DNA of 5,786 nucleotides. Origin: Prevotellamassilia sp. (lineage in GTDB: Bacteria > Bacteroidota > Bacteroidia > Bacteroidales > Bacteroidaceae). The notes beneath the pieces were generated by a model. The model worked only from the letters and a program-made list of their open reading frames with translations. It had not been told where the DNA came from and ran no database searches. This document shows positions 1 to 5,786 of this stretch, piece after piece. The first letter of the stretch is position 1. Each line of letters starts with the position of its first letter. Position numbers and translations under genes: made by a program. The stretch covers positions 1 through 5,786 of the forward strand of contig JAHAWW010000208.1 of the NCBI GenBank assembly GCA_018383375.1, given 5' to 3'.

Positions 1-241
1 GCTGTGTTCAAAAATGGGGCTTGTGTGTGACACAAAGACGTGGATTTTTTGTAAATAAACTTCTGAGCGGTCCAACGAAGTCGAGAAAGGGCAGAAAAAA
101 GTGGAAAATAGGTCGGATTTTTACCGAATTCTTGATTTTCAACTTCGGCAATTAGGCGAGTTTTTCCTGCCATAAGCCCAGTTTTTCCCGGCATAAGGGC
201 TGTAAAACCGCGATTTGACGCCATAAAGCGCAGAAAAGCAA
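1..241. other. Intergenic region left of the secA terminator, no recognised gene
   Basis: This AT-rich stretch follows the secA terminator. It has no homology that I recognise. It contains a degenerate tandem repeat (160-201), a third related box (CATAA core, 220-226) and a short palindrome (21-35). On the minus strand a reading frame is open from the TGA at 282-284 to the window edge, with in-frame ATGs at 224, 194 and 173. It would encode at least 57 to 74 residues, beginning MASNRGF, MPGKTGL or MAGKTRL. I do not call it a gene: the product looks like no known family, the ATG at 224 leaves almost no room for a promoter after the terminator, and no ribosome-binding signal is evident. It may be the leader of a gene beyond the edge. 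Confidence 0.5.
160..201. repeat. Degenerate 21-bp tandem repeat, two units
   Basis: Unit 1 (160-180) and unit 2 (181-201) match at 16 of 21 positions. Both begin with GTTTTTCC and share the core CATAAG. A third CATAA box lies at 222-226, 30 bp further on. Two of the differences turn AGCCC (175-179) in unit 1 into GGGCT (197-201) in unit 2, so the pair can also form a short 5-bp inverted repeat. The spacings of 21 and 30 bp are multiples of three. The role is unknown. Confidence 0.5.
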
Positions 242-275
242 AAAAGAGCAGTCCGGGGCTTCGGACTGCTCTTTT
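242..275 (-). terminator. Intrinsic terminator of secA (probably bidirectional)
   Basis: A perfect 14-bp inverted repeat pairs 242-255 with 262-275 around a 6-nt loop (256-261). The inner 10 bp of the stem (AGCAGTCCG and neighbours) are GC-rich and the outer 4 bp are A/T. Read on the minus strand, the hairpin is followed by a T-run (complement of 241-245) and a further T-rich stretch. It begins about 47 nt after the secA stop codon, as expected for the end of the operon. On the plus strand the right arm also ends in CTTTTCTT, so it could stop rightward transcripts before they run antisense into secA. Confidence 0.9.
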
Positions 276-322
276 CTTACTTCAAATATAACTCGTGTTG
301 AGGTATGCGAAAAAGACAAACC

Positions 323-3300
323 TCAGACGATGCCGCGACCGTGACAGTTTTTAAACTTTTTGCCGCTGCCGCAGGGGCAGGGGTCATTGCGTCCCGGCAG
401 TTTCTCTTTGACGATGGGCTGAGGTGCCTTCTGACGTGTGTCGTTAGCGGCAGCCTGTTTTTGTGCTTCGTCTTCGAGGCTCTCGTGGCTCTCGGTGTAT
501 TTGGGCTGCGGCGCTTTGGGGGCGGGGGCTGCCTCTTTGACTTCTTCGGGAGCCTGCGTAGGTATTTGTGCGCGTGTGAGTGTGGCGATGGTCGAGGTGT
601 TAATCTTGTCTACCATCTTCTTGAATATTTCTGCACTTTCGAGTTTGAAGATGAGCAAGGGGTCTTTTTGCTCGTAGCTGGCATTTTGCACCGACTTTTT
701 GAGTTCGTCGAGCTCGCGGAGGTTTTCTTTCCAAGCCTCGTCGATGTTGTGCAGGAGTATGGCTTTCTCAAAGTCGCGCACTACGGCCTTGCTCTCAGAC
801 TCATATGCCTCTTTGAGGTTGGTCTTGATGTTGTAGACGAGTCGGCCGTCGGTGATGGGCACGAGGATGTTCTCATAGCGGTCGCCTTGTTCCTCATACA
901 CTTTTTTGATGACCGGCACGGCCACTTCGGCGAGACGGTCAATGCGGCGGCGGAAGTGGTCCATGACGGCTTCGAATGCTTTCTCTTCGAGGTCTTCGCG
1001 TTTCATGCCGTTGTATTCCTCAAGGGTGAAGGGGCATTCCAGCGCAAGGATTTCAATGAAACGGGTGCGCACCTCAGCATAATCGTCTTTGGCGAGAATG
1101 GTGCAGACGCGGTCCCAAATCATATTAGAGATGTCCATGCCGATGCGCTCACCCATGAGTGCGTGGCGGCGTTTCTCATAGATGATGGTGCGTTGCTTGT
1201 TCATCACGTCGTCATATTCGAGCAAACGTTTGCGGATGCCGAAGTTGTTTTCTTCGACCTTCTTCTGAGCGCGTTCGATGCTGTTGTTGATCATTCGGCT
1301 TTCGATCATGTCGCCGTCTTTGAAGCCGAGGCGGTCCATAATGCGGGCGATGCGCTCTGAAGCAAAAAGGCGCATGAGGTTGTCTTCGAGCGAAACGAAG
1401 AAAACGCTCGAGCCCGGGTCGCCTTGACGACCGGCACGTCCGCGCAACTGACGGTCTACGCGGCGGCTTTCGTGGCGCTCCGTACCGATGATGGCGAGAC
1501 CACCGGCAGCTTTCACCTCGTCGCTGAGTTTGATGTCGGTACCACGGCCGGCCATGTTGGTGGCAATGGTCACGGCGCCGAGCAGGCGTTCTTCTTGTAC
1601 GGTCTTGCCGTCGGCGGTGGTGATGGAGACGAGACCCGGTGTGCTCTGACCGGCGCGTGCCACGATTTCAGCCTCCTTCTGGTGCAACTTGGCGTTGAGC
1701 ACCTGATGGGGAATGTGGCGCAGGTCGAGCATACGGCTGATGAGTTCACTCACGTCTACGCTGGTGGTGCCGACGAGCACTGGGCGGCCCTGTAGACGCA
1801 TTTTCTCAATCTCTTGGATGACGGCGGCATATTTTTCACGCTTTGTCTTGTAGACGCGGTCGTTCATGTCGTTGCGGAGTACGGGCTTGTTGGTCGGGAT
1901 TTCCACCACATCAAGCTTGTAGATGTTCCAAAACTCACCGGCCTCGGTGATGGCCGTACCGGTCATACCGGCCAGCTTGTGGTACATACGGAAATAGTTT
2001 TGCAACGTGATGGTGGCAAAGGTCTGTGTGGCGGCTTCCACCTTGACGTGCTCTTTGGCCTCGACGGCTTGGTGGAGTCCGTCGCTCCAGCGGCGGCCTT
2101 CCATAATACGGCCCGTCTGTTCATCGACGATTTTCACTTGTCCGTCCATGACCACATACTCCTCGTTGATGTTGAACATCGTGTAGGCCTTGAGCAGCTG
2201 GAGAATGGTGTGGACGCGCTCGGCCTTGATGGCGTAGTCGGCATAAAGGGCATCTTTGCGTTCCACGCGCTCTTGGTCGCTCAGGCTCTTGTCGGCCTCG
2301 AGCTCAGAGAGCAGGGTGGTGATGTCGGGCAAGACGAAGAGCTGGTCGTCTTTCACTTGGTCGGCCAGCCACTTATTGCCCTTGTCGGTGAGGTCGCACG
2401 AGCGGAGTTTTTCGTCAACGACAAAATAGAGCGGCTCAGTGGCTTCGGGCATGCGGCGGTTGTTGTTTTCCATATAGATGGCTTCCGTCTTGAGCATGCC
2501 GGCTTTGATGCCTTGCTCCGAGAGGTATTTGATGAGCGGATTGTTTTTGGGCAGGGCCTTGTGGCTTCTGAAGAGTTGCAGGAAACCTTCTTCGACCTTT
2601 TTCTTGTCGCCTGAGCCGATGAGTTGCTTGGCTTCGGTGAGGTATTGGGTGGCCAGTTTGCGCTGCACCTCAACGAGGCGCTGCACGAGAGGTTGGTATT
2701 GCTCAAACAATTGGTCGTCGCCTTTGGCCACCGGTCCGGAGATGATGAGCGGCGTACGGGCGTCGTCGATGAGCACGGAGTCGACCTCGTCGACAATGGC
2801 GAAGTTGTGTTTGCGCTGCACGAGGTCGCTTGGGTTCATAGCCATATTGTCGCGCAGATAGTCGAAACCAAACTCGTTGTTCGTTCCGAAGGTGATGTCT
2901 GCCAGATAGGCACGGCGGCGTGCAGCCGTGTTGGGTTCGTGCTTGTCGATGCAGTCTACGCTAAGCCCGTGGAACATATAGAGCGGCCCCATCCATTCGG
3001 AGTCGCGCTTTGAGAGGTAGTTGTTGACGGTGACCACGTGGACGCCGTTGCCGGTCAAGGCGTTGAGATAGACGGGCAGGGTGGCAACGAGGGTTTTACC
3101 TTCACCAGTGGCCATTTCAGAGATTTTGCCTTGGTGAAGAACGATGCCGCCAAAGAGTTGCACGTCGTAGTGCACCATGTCCCAGGTGATTTCGTTGCCA
3201 CCGGCCACCCAATGGTTTTGATAGATGGCGTTGTCGCCCTCAATGCGCACGAAGTCGTGAGTGGCGGCGAGTTCGCGGTCAAAGTCGGTGGCGGTGACTA

Positions 3301-3685
3301 CGAGTTCCTCGTTTTCGCTGAAACGCTTGGCGGTGTTTTTGACAATGGCGAAGGCCGTGGGGAGAGCCTTGTTGAGGGCCTCTTCATAGCGTTCGAGTAT
3401 GTCTTTTTCGATTTTATCAATTTGGTTGAAGATGACCACGCGGTCTTCGATGGGTGTGGCCTCGATTTTCTGCTTGAGTGCAGCCACCTTCTCTTTGAGG
3501 TCGTCGGCCGAGTGCTGGATGTCGTGTTGCAGTTCTTTGGTCTTGGCGCGCAACTCGTCGTTTGAGAGGGCTTCGATGGTGGGGTAAACGGCGAGCACTT
3601 GGTCCACGATGGGCTGTATCTCTTTGCGGTCGCGTGAGGCCTTGTTGCCGCCGAGCAGTTTGCTTAAGATTTGGTTGAAATTCAT
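323..3685 (-). CDS. secA: Preprotein translocase subunit SecA (ATPase)
   Basis: SecA is the cytosolic motor that binds SecYEG and uses ATP to push unfolded preproteins across the inner membrane. The 1120-residue product is complete. Walker A is MATGEGKT (191-198). Walker B and the following conserved stretch are VDEVDSVLIDDARTP (298-312). The second nucleotide-binding fold has TNMAGRGTDI (709-718) and HESRRVDRQLRGRAGRQGD (738-756). The helical scaffold covers roughly 820-1035. A Pro/Ala/Glu/Gln-rich linker (about 1040-1095) leads to a zinc-binding tail, C1103-x-C1105-x8-C1114-H1115, which in other SecAs binds SecB or ribosomes. It is about 220 residues longer than E. coli SecA (901). The extra length comes from insertions near residues 58-98, 123-168, 330-415 and 681-703. 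I regard these as usual for Bacteroidota SecA. The start is chosen because MNFNQILSKLLGG matches SecA N-termini. The gene follows the phosphatase-like gene by 56 bp. Confidence 0.98.
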   Translation of the reverse strand: MNFNQILSKLLGGNKASRDRKEIQPIVDQVLAVYPTIEALSNDELRAKTKELQHDIQHSADDLKEKVAALKQKIEATPIEDRVVIFNQIDKIEKDILERYEEALNKALPTAFAIVKNTAKRFSENEELVVTATDFDRELAATHDFVRIEGDNAIYQNHWVAGGNEITWDMVHYDVQLFGGIVLHQGKISEMATGEGKTLVATLPVYLNALTGNGVHVVTVNNYLSKRDSEWMGPLYMFHGLSVDCIDKHEPNTAARRRAYLADITFGTNNEFGFDYLRDNMAMNPSDLVQRKHNFAIVDEVDSVLIDDARTPLIISGPVAKGDDQLFEQYQPLVQRLVEVQRKLATQYLTEAKQLIGSGDKKKVEEGFLQLFRSHKALPKNNPLIKYLSEQGIKAGMLKTEAIYMENNNRRMPEATEPLYFVVDEKLRSCDLTDKGNKWLADQVKDDQLFVLPDITTLLSELEADKSLSDQERVERKDALYADYAIKAERVHTILQLLKAYTMFNINEEYVVMDGQVKIVDEQTGRIMEGRRWSDGLHQAVEAKEHVKVEAATQTFATITLQNYFRMYHKLAGMTGTAITEAGEFWNIYKLDVVEIPTNKPVLRNDMNDRVYKTKREKYAAVIQEIEKMRLQGRPVLVGTTSVDVSELISRMLDLRHIPHQVLNAKLHQKEAEIVARAGQSTPGLVSITTADGKTVQEERLLGAVTIATNMAGRGTDIKLSDEVKAAGGLAIIGTERHESRRVDRQLRGRAGRQGDPGSSVFFVSLEDNLMRLFASERIARIMDRLGFKDGDMIESRMINNSIERAQKKVEENNFGIRKRLLEYDDVMNKQRTIIYEKRRHALMGERIGMDISNMIWDRVCTILAKDDYAEVRTRFIEILALECPFTLEEYNGMKREDLEEKAFEAVMDHFRRRIDRLAEVAVPVIKKVYEEQGDRYENILVPITDGRLVYNIKTNLKEAYESESKAVVRDFEKAILLHNIDEAWKENLRELDELKKSVQNASYEQKDPLLIFKLESAEIFKKMVDKINTSTIATLTRAQIPTQAPEEVKEAAPAPKAPQPKYTESHESLEDEAQKQAAANDTRQKAPQPIVKEKLPGRNDPCPCGSGKKFKNCHGRGIV

Positions 3686-3706
3686 ATTGTCGTTTTTGTT
3701 TTTATC
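3686..3706 (-). promoter_or_regulatory. A-rich translation leader of secA
   Basis: The 21 nt before the secA ATG, read on the minus strand, are strongly A-rich (GATAAAAACAAAAACGACAAT) and have no Shine-Dalgarno motif. This is the usual initiation context in Bacteroidota, where A-rich, weakly structured leaders replace the purine box. I see no clear TTTG / TAnnTTTG promoter pair in the 56-bp gap, so secA is probably transcribed from upstream. Confidence 0.35.
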
Positions 3707-3741
3707 TGAGTGAAAGGTGTGTGGTTGTCACGAGGTGGACG

Positions 3742-5367
3742 TTAAAAGAGCGGAGCGGAACTGCAGGCGTTCGGAGCTCTGATGCGCATAGCCTTGGAGA
3801 GTGTGGGGGCTATGCGGTCGGTGGTGACAGCCGTGTCGAAGGTTGAGGCTTGGAGGCCGCCGCCGAAGAAAATGATGGGGTAGGGGATGTAAGACTCTCT
3901 GACGGGATTTTTTTTAGAGTTTTGTCCGTCGGTGTATTGCCAACCCGGTGCCACCTCTATGAGGATGTCGCCCGAGACGCGTGGGTTGTAGCCTCCCCTT
4001 ATTTTGCTGATGCCCGGTGTCCAGGCCCCTTGTAGCAGGCGGCGCGAGGTGTAGACGTCTTTGACGCCTTCAAGTTGCATGAGGAAGTCTTGCGAGCGCT
4101 CGAGCATTTCGGCCAGGTTGAATTGGCCTTTTTCGATGAGTTTGTGGTCAAGATAGATTTGTGTGCCATAACAGGCTTCGACAAACTGGCCTTGTCCGTA
4201 GATGGCCACGAGATACATGTTGAGCAGAGCGGCCGTGCGCTTCATGTCGAAAGTACCCGTGGGGATGCGGTATCGGCTCAGGTCGGTGGTTGTCTCGGTG
4301 GCATAGCCCGACGATGTGAGCACGAGGAGCACGTTGTCGATGCCGGCCTTTAGATCGAGTGTCGCAATGAGTTCGGCGAGTGCCTGGTCGAGCCGCACAT
4401 AAGTGTCTTGCAGTTCCATGGGCGATGCCGACTCGTTTTGTCCGGCATATTGTCCGGCATAGTAGGTGATGGCGAGATAGTCCGTCACGGGGTCGGCGCC
4501 GATCATCGTGCTGTTGATGCAACTTTTGGCGGCTGCATTGATTTCCTCGTTGACCAATGCGCTGGTCTTATAGTCGGCAAATCGGCTTTCGCCTTTAAAC
4601 TTGTGGGCAAAAGGCTTCTTGACGCCTCCGGAGAGGAAGTAGCTGAAGTTGCCCACGAGTTCGGAGCATGGTCGCCACTCTGTTTTGTCGATGTCGCTGA
4701 TGGTGCCGAGTGTGTTTCTTACGGCAGCCCATGCAGGCAGTGCGCCATAATAATTGGTCGAGCTCCATTTGCCTGTTTTGTCGTCAATCCACACGGCAGC
4801 GTTGGCCGCGTGTCCGGCCGTGAGTATGGCGGCTTCTCTCGACGGTGCTATGGCAAAGACTATGGGTTTGTCTTCGCCGGCCGCTTTGAGTTCGTCGCTG
4901 ATGGTTGAGACGCTGAGGCATCGTGCCGACGATTGGTCGGTGGTGCCGCCGGTGCCGGTATATTGTGTGTCGTCTACGCAGAATGTGGGTCGCAGGGTTT
5001 CGCGGTCGAGCCACATTCGTCCCACGACGCCGTGGCTTGACGGTGCGGTGCCTGAGGCGATGGTGGCTGCTGCCGAGGCGATGTCGGGATGGGCCAACGG
5101 ATGGTCGACATTGGTATATACCACACCGTCGCGCAGCAGTCGTTTGAAGCCATCGTTACCATAGAGCGGCATGAAGGCTTCGAGATAGTCGCTACGGAGT
5201 TGGTCTACGAGAATATTGACCACAATCTTGGGCACGGCTCCGCCCGGCGTGCCGGCGGCTCTCACGGGTGAGGCGGCAAGCACGCTCATCATTGTGAGCA
5301 GTGTGGGCAGCAACTTGATGTAGAAGTCGGCGCTGCCTGCAGATTGTGGATGTCGTTTTCGGGCCAT
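3742..5367 (-). CDS. Secreted alkaline-phosphatase-superfamily protein, PafA-like, probably catalytically inactive
   Basis: The product has 541 residues, close to the usual PafA length. A signal peptide covers about 1-38 (basic start, hydrophobic LLPTLLTMMSVLAAS, then SPVRAAG), so the protein should be periplasmic, with no lipobox Cys. Superfamily landmarks are clear: KIVVNILVDQLRSDY (47-61), FKRLLRDGVVYTN (74-86), SGTAPSSHGVVG (105-116), AGHAANAAVW (184-193), LQDTYVRLDQALAELIATLD (319-338) and FFGGGL with DRIAPTLS near the C-terminus. Family members hydrolyse phosphate mono- or diesters with two zinc ions. By my alignment to PafA only the first metal ligand, D55, remains. The nucleophile Thr is I96, the Lys/Arg pair is S176/E178, the Asp/His pair is Q306/Q310, the Asp-His pair is S353/G354 and the last His is Y493. 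The frame is intact, so it looks like a maintained pseudoenzyme rather than a decayed gene. Six cysteines (130, 150, 234, 283, 399, 535) could form disulfides. A binding or structural role is inferred. The ATG at 5367 gives a proper signal peptide. Confidence 0.88.
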   Translation of the reverse strand: MARKRHPQSAGSADFYIKLLPTLLTMMSVLAASPVRAAGTPGGAVPKIVVNILVDQLRSDYLEAFMPLYGNDGFKRLLRDGVVYTNVDHPLAHPDIASAAATIASGTAPSSHGVVGRMWLDRETLRPTFCVDDTQYTGTGGTTDQSSARCLSVSTISDELKAAGEDKPIVFAIAPSREAAILTAGHAANAAVWIDDKTGKWSSTNYYGALPAWAAVRNTLGTISDIDKTEWRPCSELVGNFSYFLSGGVKKPFAHKFKGESRFADYKTSALVNEEINAAAKSCINSTMIGADPVTDYLAITYYAGQYAGQNESASPMELQDTYVRLDQALAELIATLDLKAGIDNVLLVLTSSGYATETTTDLSRYRIPTGTFDMKRTAALLNMYLVAIYGQGQFVEACYGTQIYLDHKLIEKGQFNLAEMLERSQDFLMQLEGVKDVYTSRRLLQGAWTPGISKIRGGYNPRVSGDILIEVAPGWQYTDGQNSKKNPVRESYIPYPIIFFGGGLQASTFDTAVTTDRIAPTLSKAMRIRAPNACSSAPLF

Positions 5368-5437
5368 CTATTATATTATAGGTGTGTAAGAGTCTAAGAG
5401 ACGAAGAGATTAAGACTGATTGCGTCGGGCCTGTCTG
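5368..5437 (-). other. 70-bp spacer between the membrane-protein gene and the phosphatase-like gene
   Basis: Read on the minus strand, this gap contains repeated TCTTA/CTCTT words and ends in TATAATATAATAG directly before the ATG. The AGTCT / AGACT arms (minus strand) form only a weak 5-bp stem. There is no T-tract terminator and no convincing promoter. The AT-rich end probably gives an unstructured start region. The gap is compatible with cotranscription of the two genes. Confidence 0.4.
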
Positions 5438-5786
5438 TCATTCGGTCGTCTTGTGCGAGGGGAAGCGATAGTTCATCCCCACTCTAATAAGCAAAATCAG
5501 TGCCAAAAGATAGATTTCGATAGGAAATTTTTGACCGGATATGATTGCTGCCACGGCCAAGAGACCGAGCAGTAGGCCGGAGACCACGTGGAAATGGTCG
5601 GGACGGTCTTGAATGTTTTGTTTGATTTTCCATCCTAAATAGATGAGAGGCAGCGGGTTGAGCCAGACTATCAGCCAGTTGCTTCCCACGCCGGGATGGC
5701 TGGAAAAGAAGTAGAGGAACGTCACCATCAGGCCTGCCAGTCCTTGAACTAACAAGAGCAGGTTGTCTGTCGCGGTGAAGACGCGT
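5438..5786 (-). CDS. DUF4105 / Lnb-type membrane protein, C-terminal part (5' end outside the window)
   Basis: The frame is open from the TGA at 5438-5440 to the right edge, giving 115 residues that begin RVFTATDNLL. A TTG inside this stretch (5753-5755) is not a credible start, because coding sequence of the same character continues upstream. Four hydrophobic segments are visible: LLLLVQGLAGLMVTFLYFF, NWLIVWLNPLPLIYLGW, VVSGLLLGLLAVAAII and IEIYLLALILLIRVG. They are followed by a short charged tail. The pattern DNLL-LLVQGLAGL, then FFSSHPGVGSNW and WLNPLPL, matches my memory of the C-terminal membrane module of Bacteroidota DUF4105 (Lnb N-terminal periplasmic domain) proteins. In those, a periplasmic N-terminal domain precedes about five helices. 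The periplasmic domain is not in view, so the family call rests on the membrane part only. No enzymatic role can be read from this piece. It is the first visible gene of the presumed operon with the phosphatase-like gene and secA. Confidence 0.75.
   Translation of the reverse strand, partial: RVFTATDNLLLLVQGLAGLMVTFLYFFSSHPGVGSNWLIVWLNPLPLIYLGWKIKQNIQDRPDHFHVVSGLLLGLLAVAAIISGQKFPIEIYLLALILLIRVGMNYRFPSHKTTE

Noticed and set aside
305..1360. Long plus-strand open frame (351 codons) over the 3' end of secA
   Set aside because: It is antisense to a certain secA frame, has a low-complexity Phe/Val/Leu-rich product typical of a codon-bias shadow, and resembles no family. The same holds for the plus-strand frames at 1424-1795, 1814-2614, 2624-3013, 3038-3565 and 4408-4908.
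3742..5367. Phosphatase-like gene as a pseudogene
   Set aside because: There are no frameshifts or stops, the signal peptide is intact and the length is normal. Loss of catalytic residues alone does not indicate gene decay.
5368..5382. TATAATATAATAG as a -10 promoter element for the phosphatase-like gene
   Set aside because: It abuts the ATG, so transcription would start at or inside the start codon. No matching upstream element is seen, and Bacteroidota promoters use TAnnTTTG rather than TATAAT.
5391..5417. AGTCT...AGACT inverted repeat as a terminator between genes
   Set aside because: Only 5 bp pair before mismatches and no T-tract follows, so it is too weak to end transcription.
5438..5755. 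A complete 105-residue protein starting at the TTG at 5755
   Set aside because: The frame stays open to the window edge and the upstream residues (FTATDNLL) continue the family pattern, so this is the tail of a larger gene.

Overview
The window reads as part of a Bacteroidota chromosome, most likely order Bacteroidales. Two things suggest this. SecA is 1120 residues long and carries the extra insertions I associate with that phylum. Its neighbours are a PafA-type alkaline-phosphatase-superfamily protein and a DUF4105/Lnb-type membrane protein. The start regions lack Shine-Dalgarno sequences and secA has an A-rich leader, which also fits. A placement near Prevotella is only an impression.

All convincing genes lie on the minus strand, so transcription runs from right to left. 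From the right edge: (1) the C-terminal 115 residues of a multi-helix membrane protein of the DUF4105/Lnb type, with its start outside the window; (2) after 70 bp, a secreted 541-residue protein with the alkaline-phosphatase superfamily fold; (3) after 56 bp, secA, complete from N-terminus to its zinc-binding tail. A strong hairpin with a T-tract lies about 47 nt past the secA stop and closes the unit. The short gaps with no obvious terminator or promoter suggest one operon. The common theme is the cell envelope: SecA drives export, the phosphatase-like protein has a signal peptide, and the DUF4105-type protein sits in the membrane. A direct functional link is not shown.

The most interesting point is that the phosphatase-like protein keeps the superfamily framework but, in my by-eye alignment to PafA, has lost the nucleophile, the Lys/Arg pair and all metal ligands except the first Asp. 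It looks like a pseudoenzyme.

The left 241 bp hold no recognisable gene. They contain a degenerate 21-bp tandem repeat whose units stay in frame with a minus-strand reading frame that runs open off the left edge, plus a small palindrome. I found no CRISPR array, tRNA, rRNA or mobile element.
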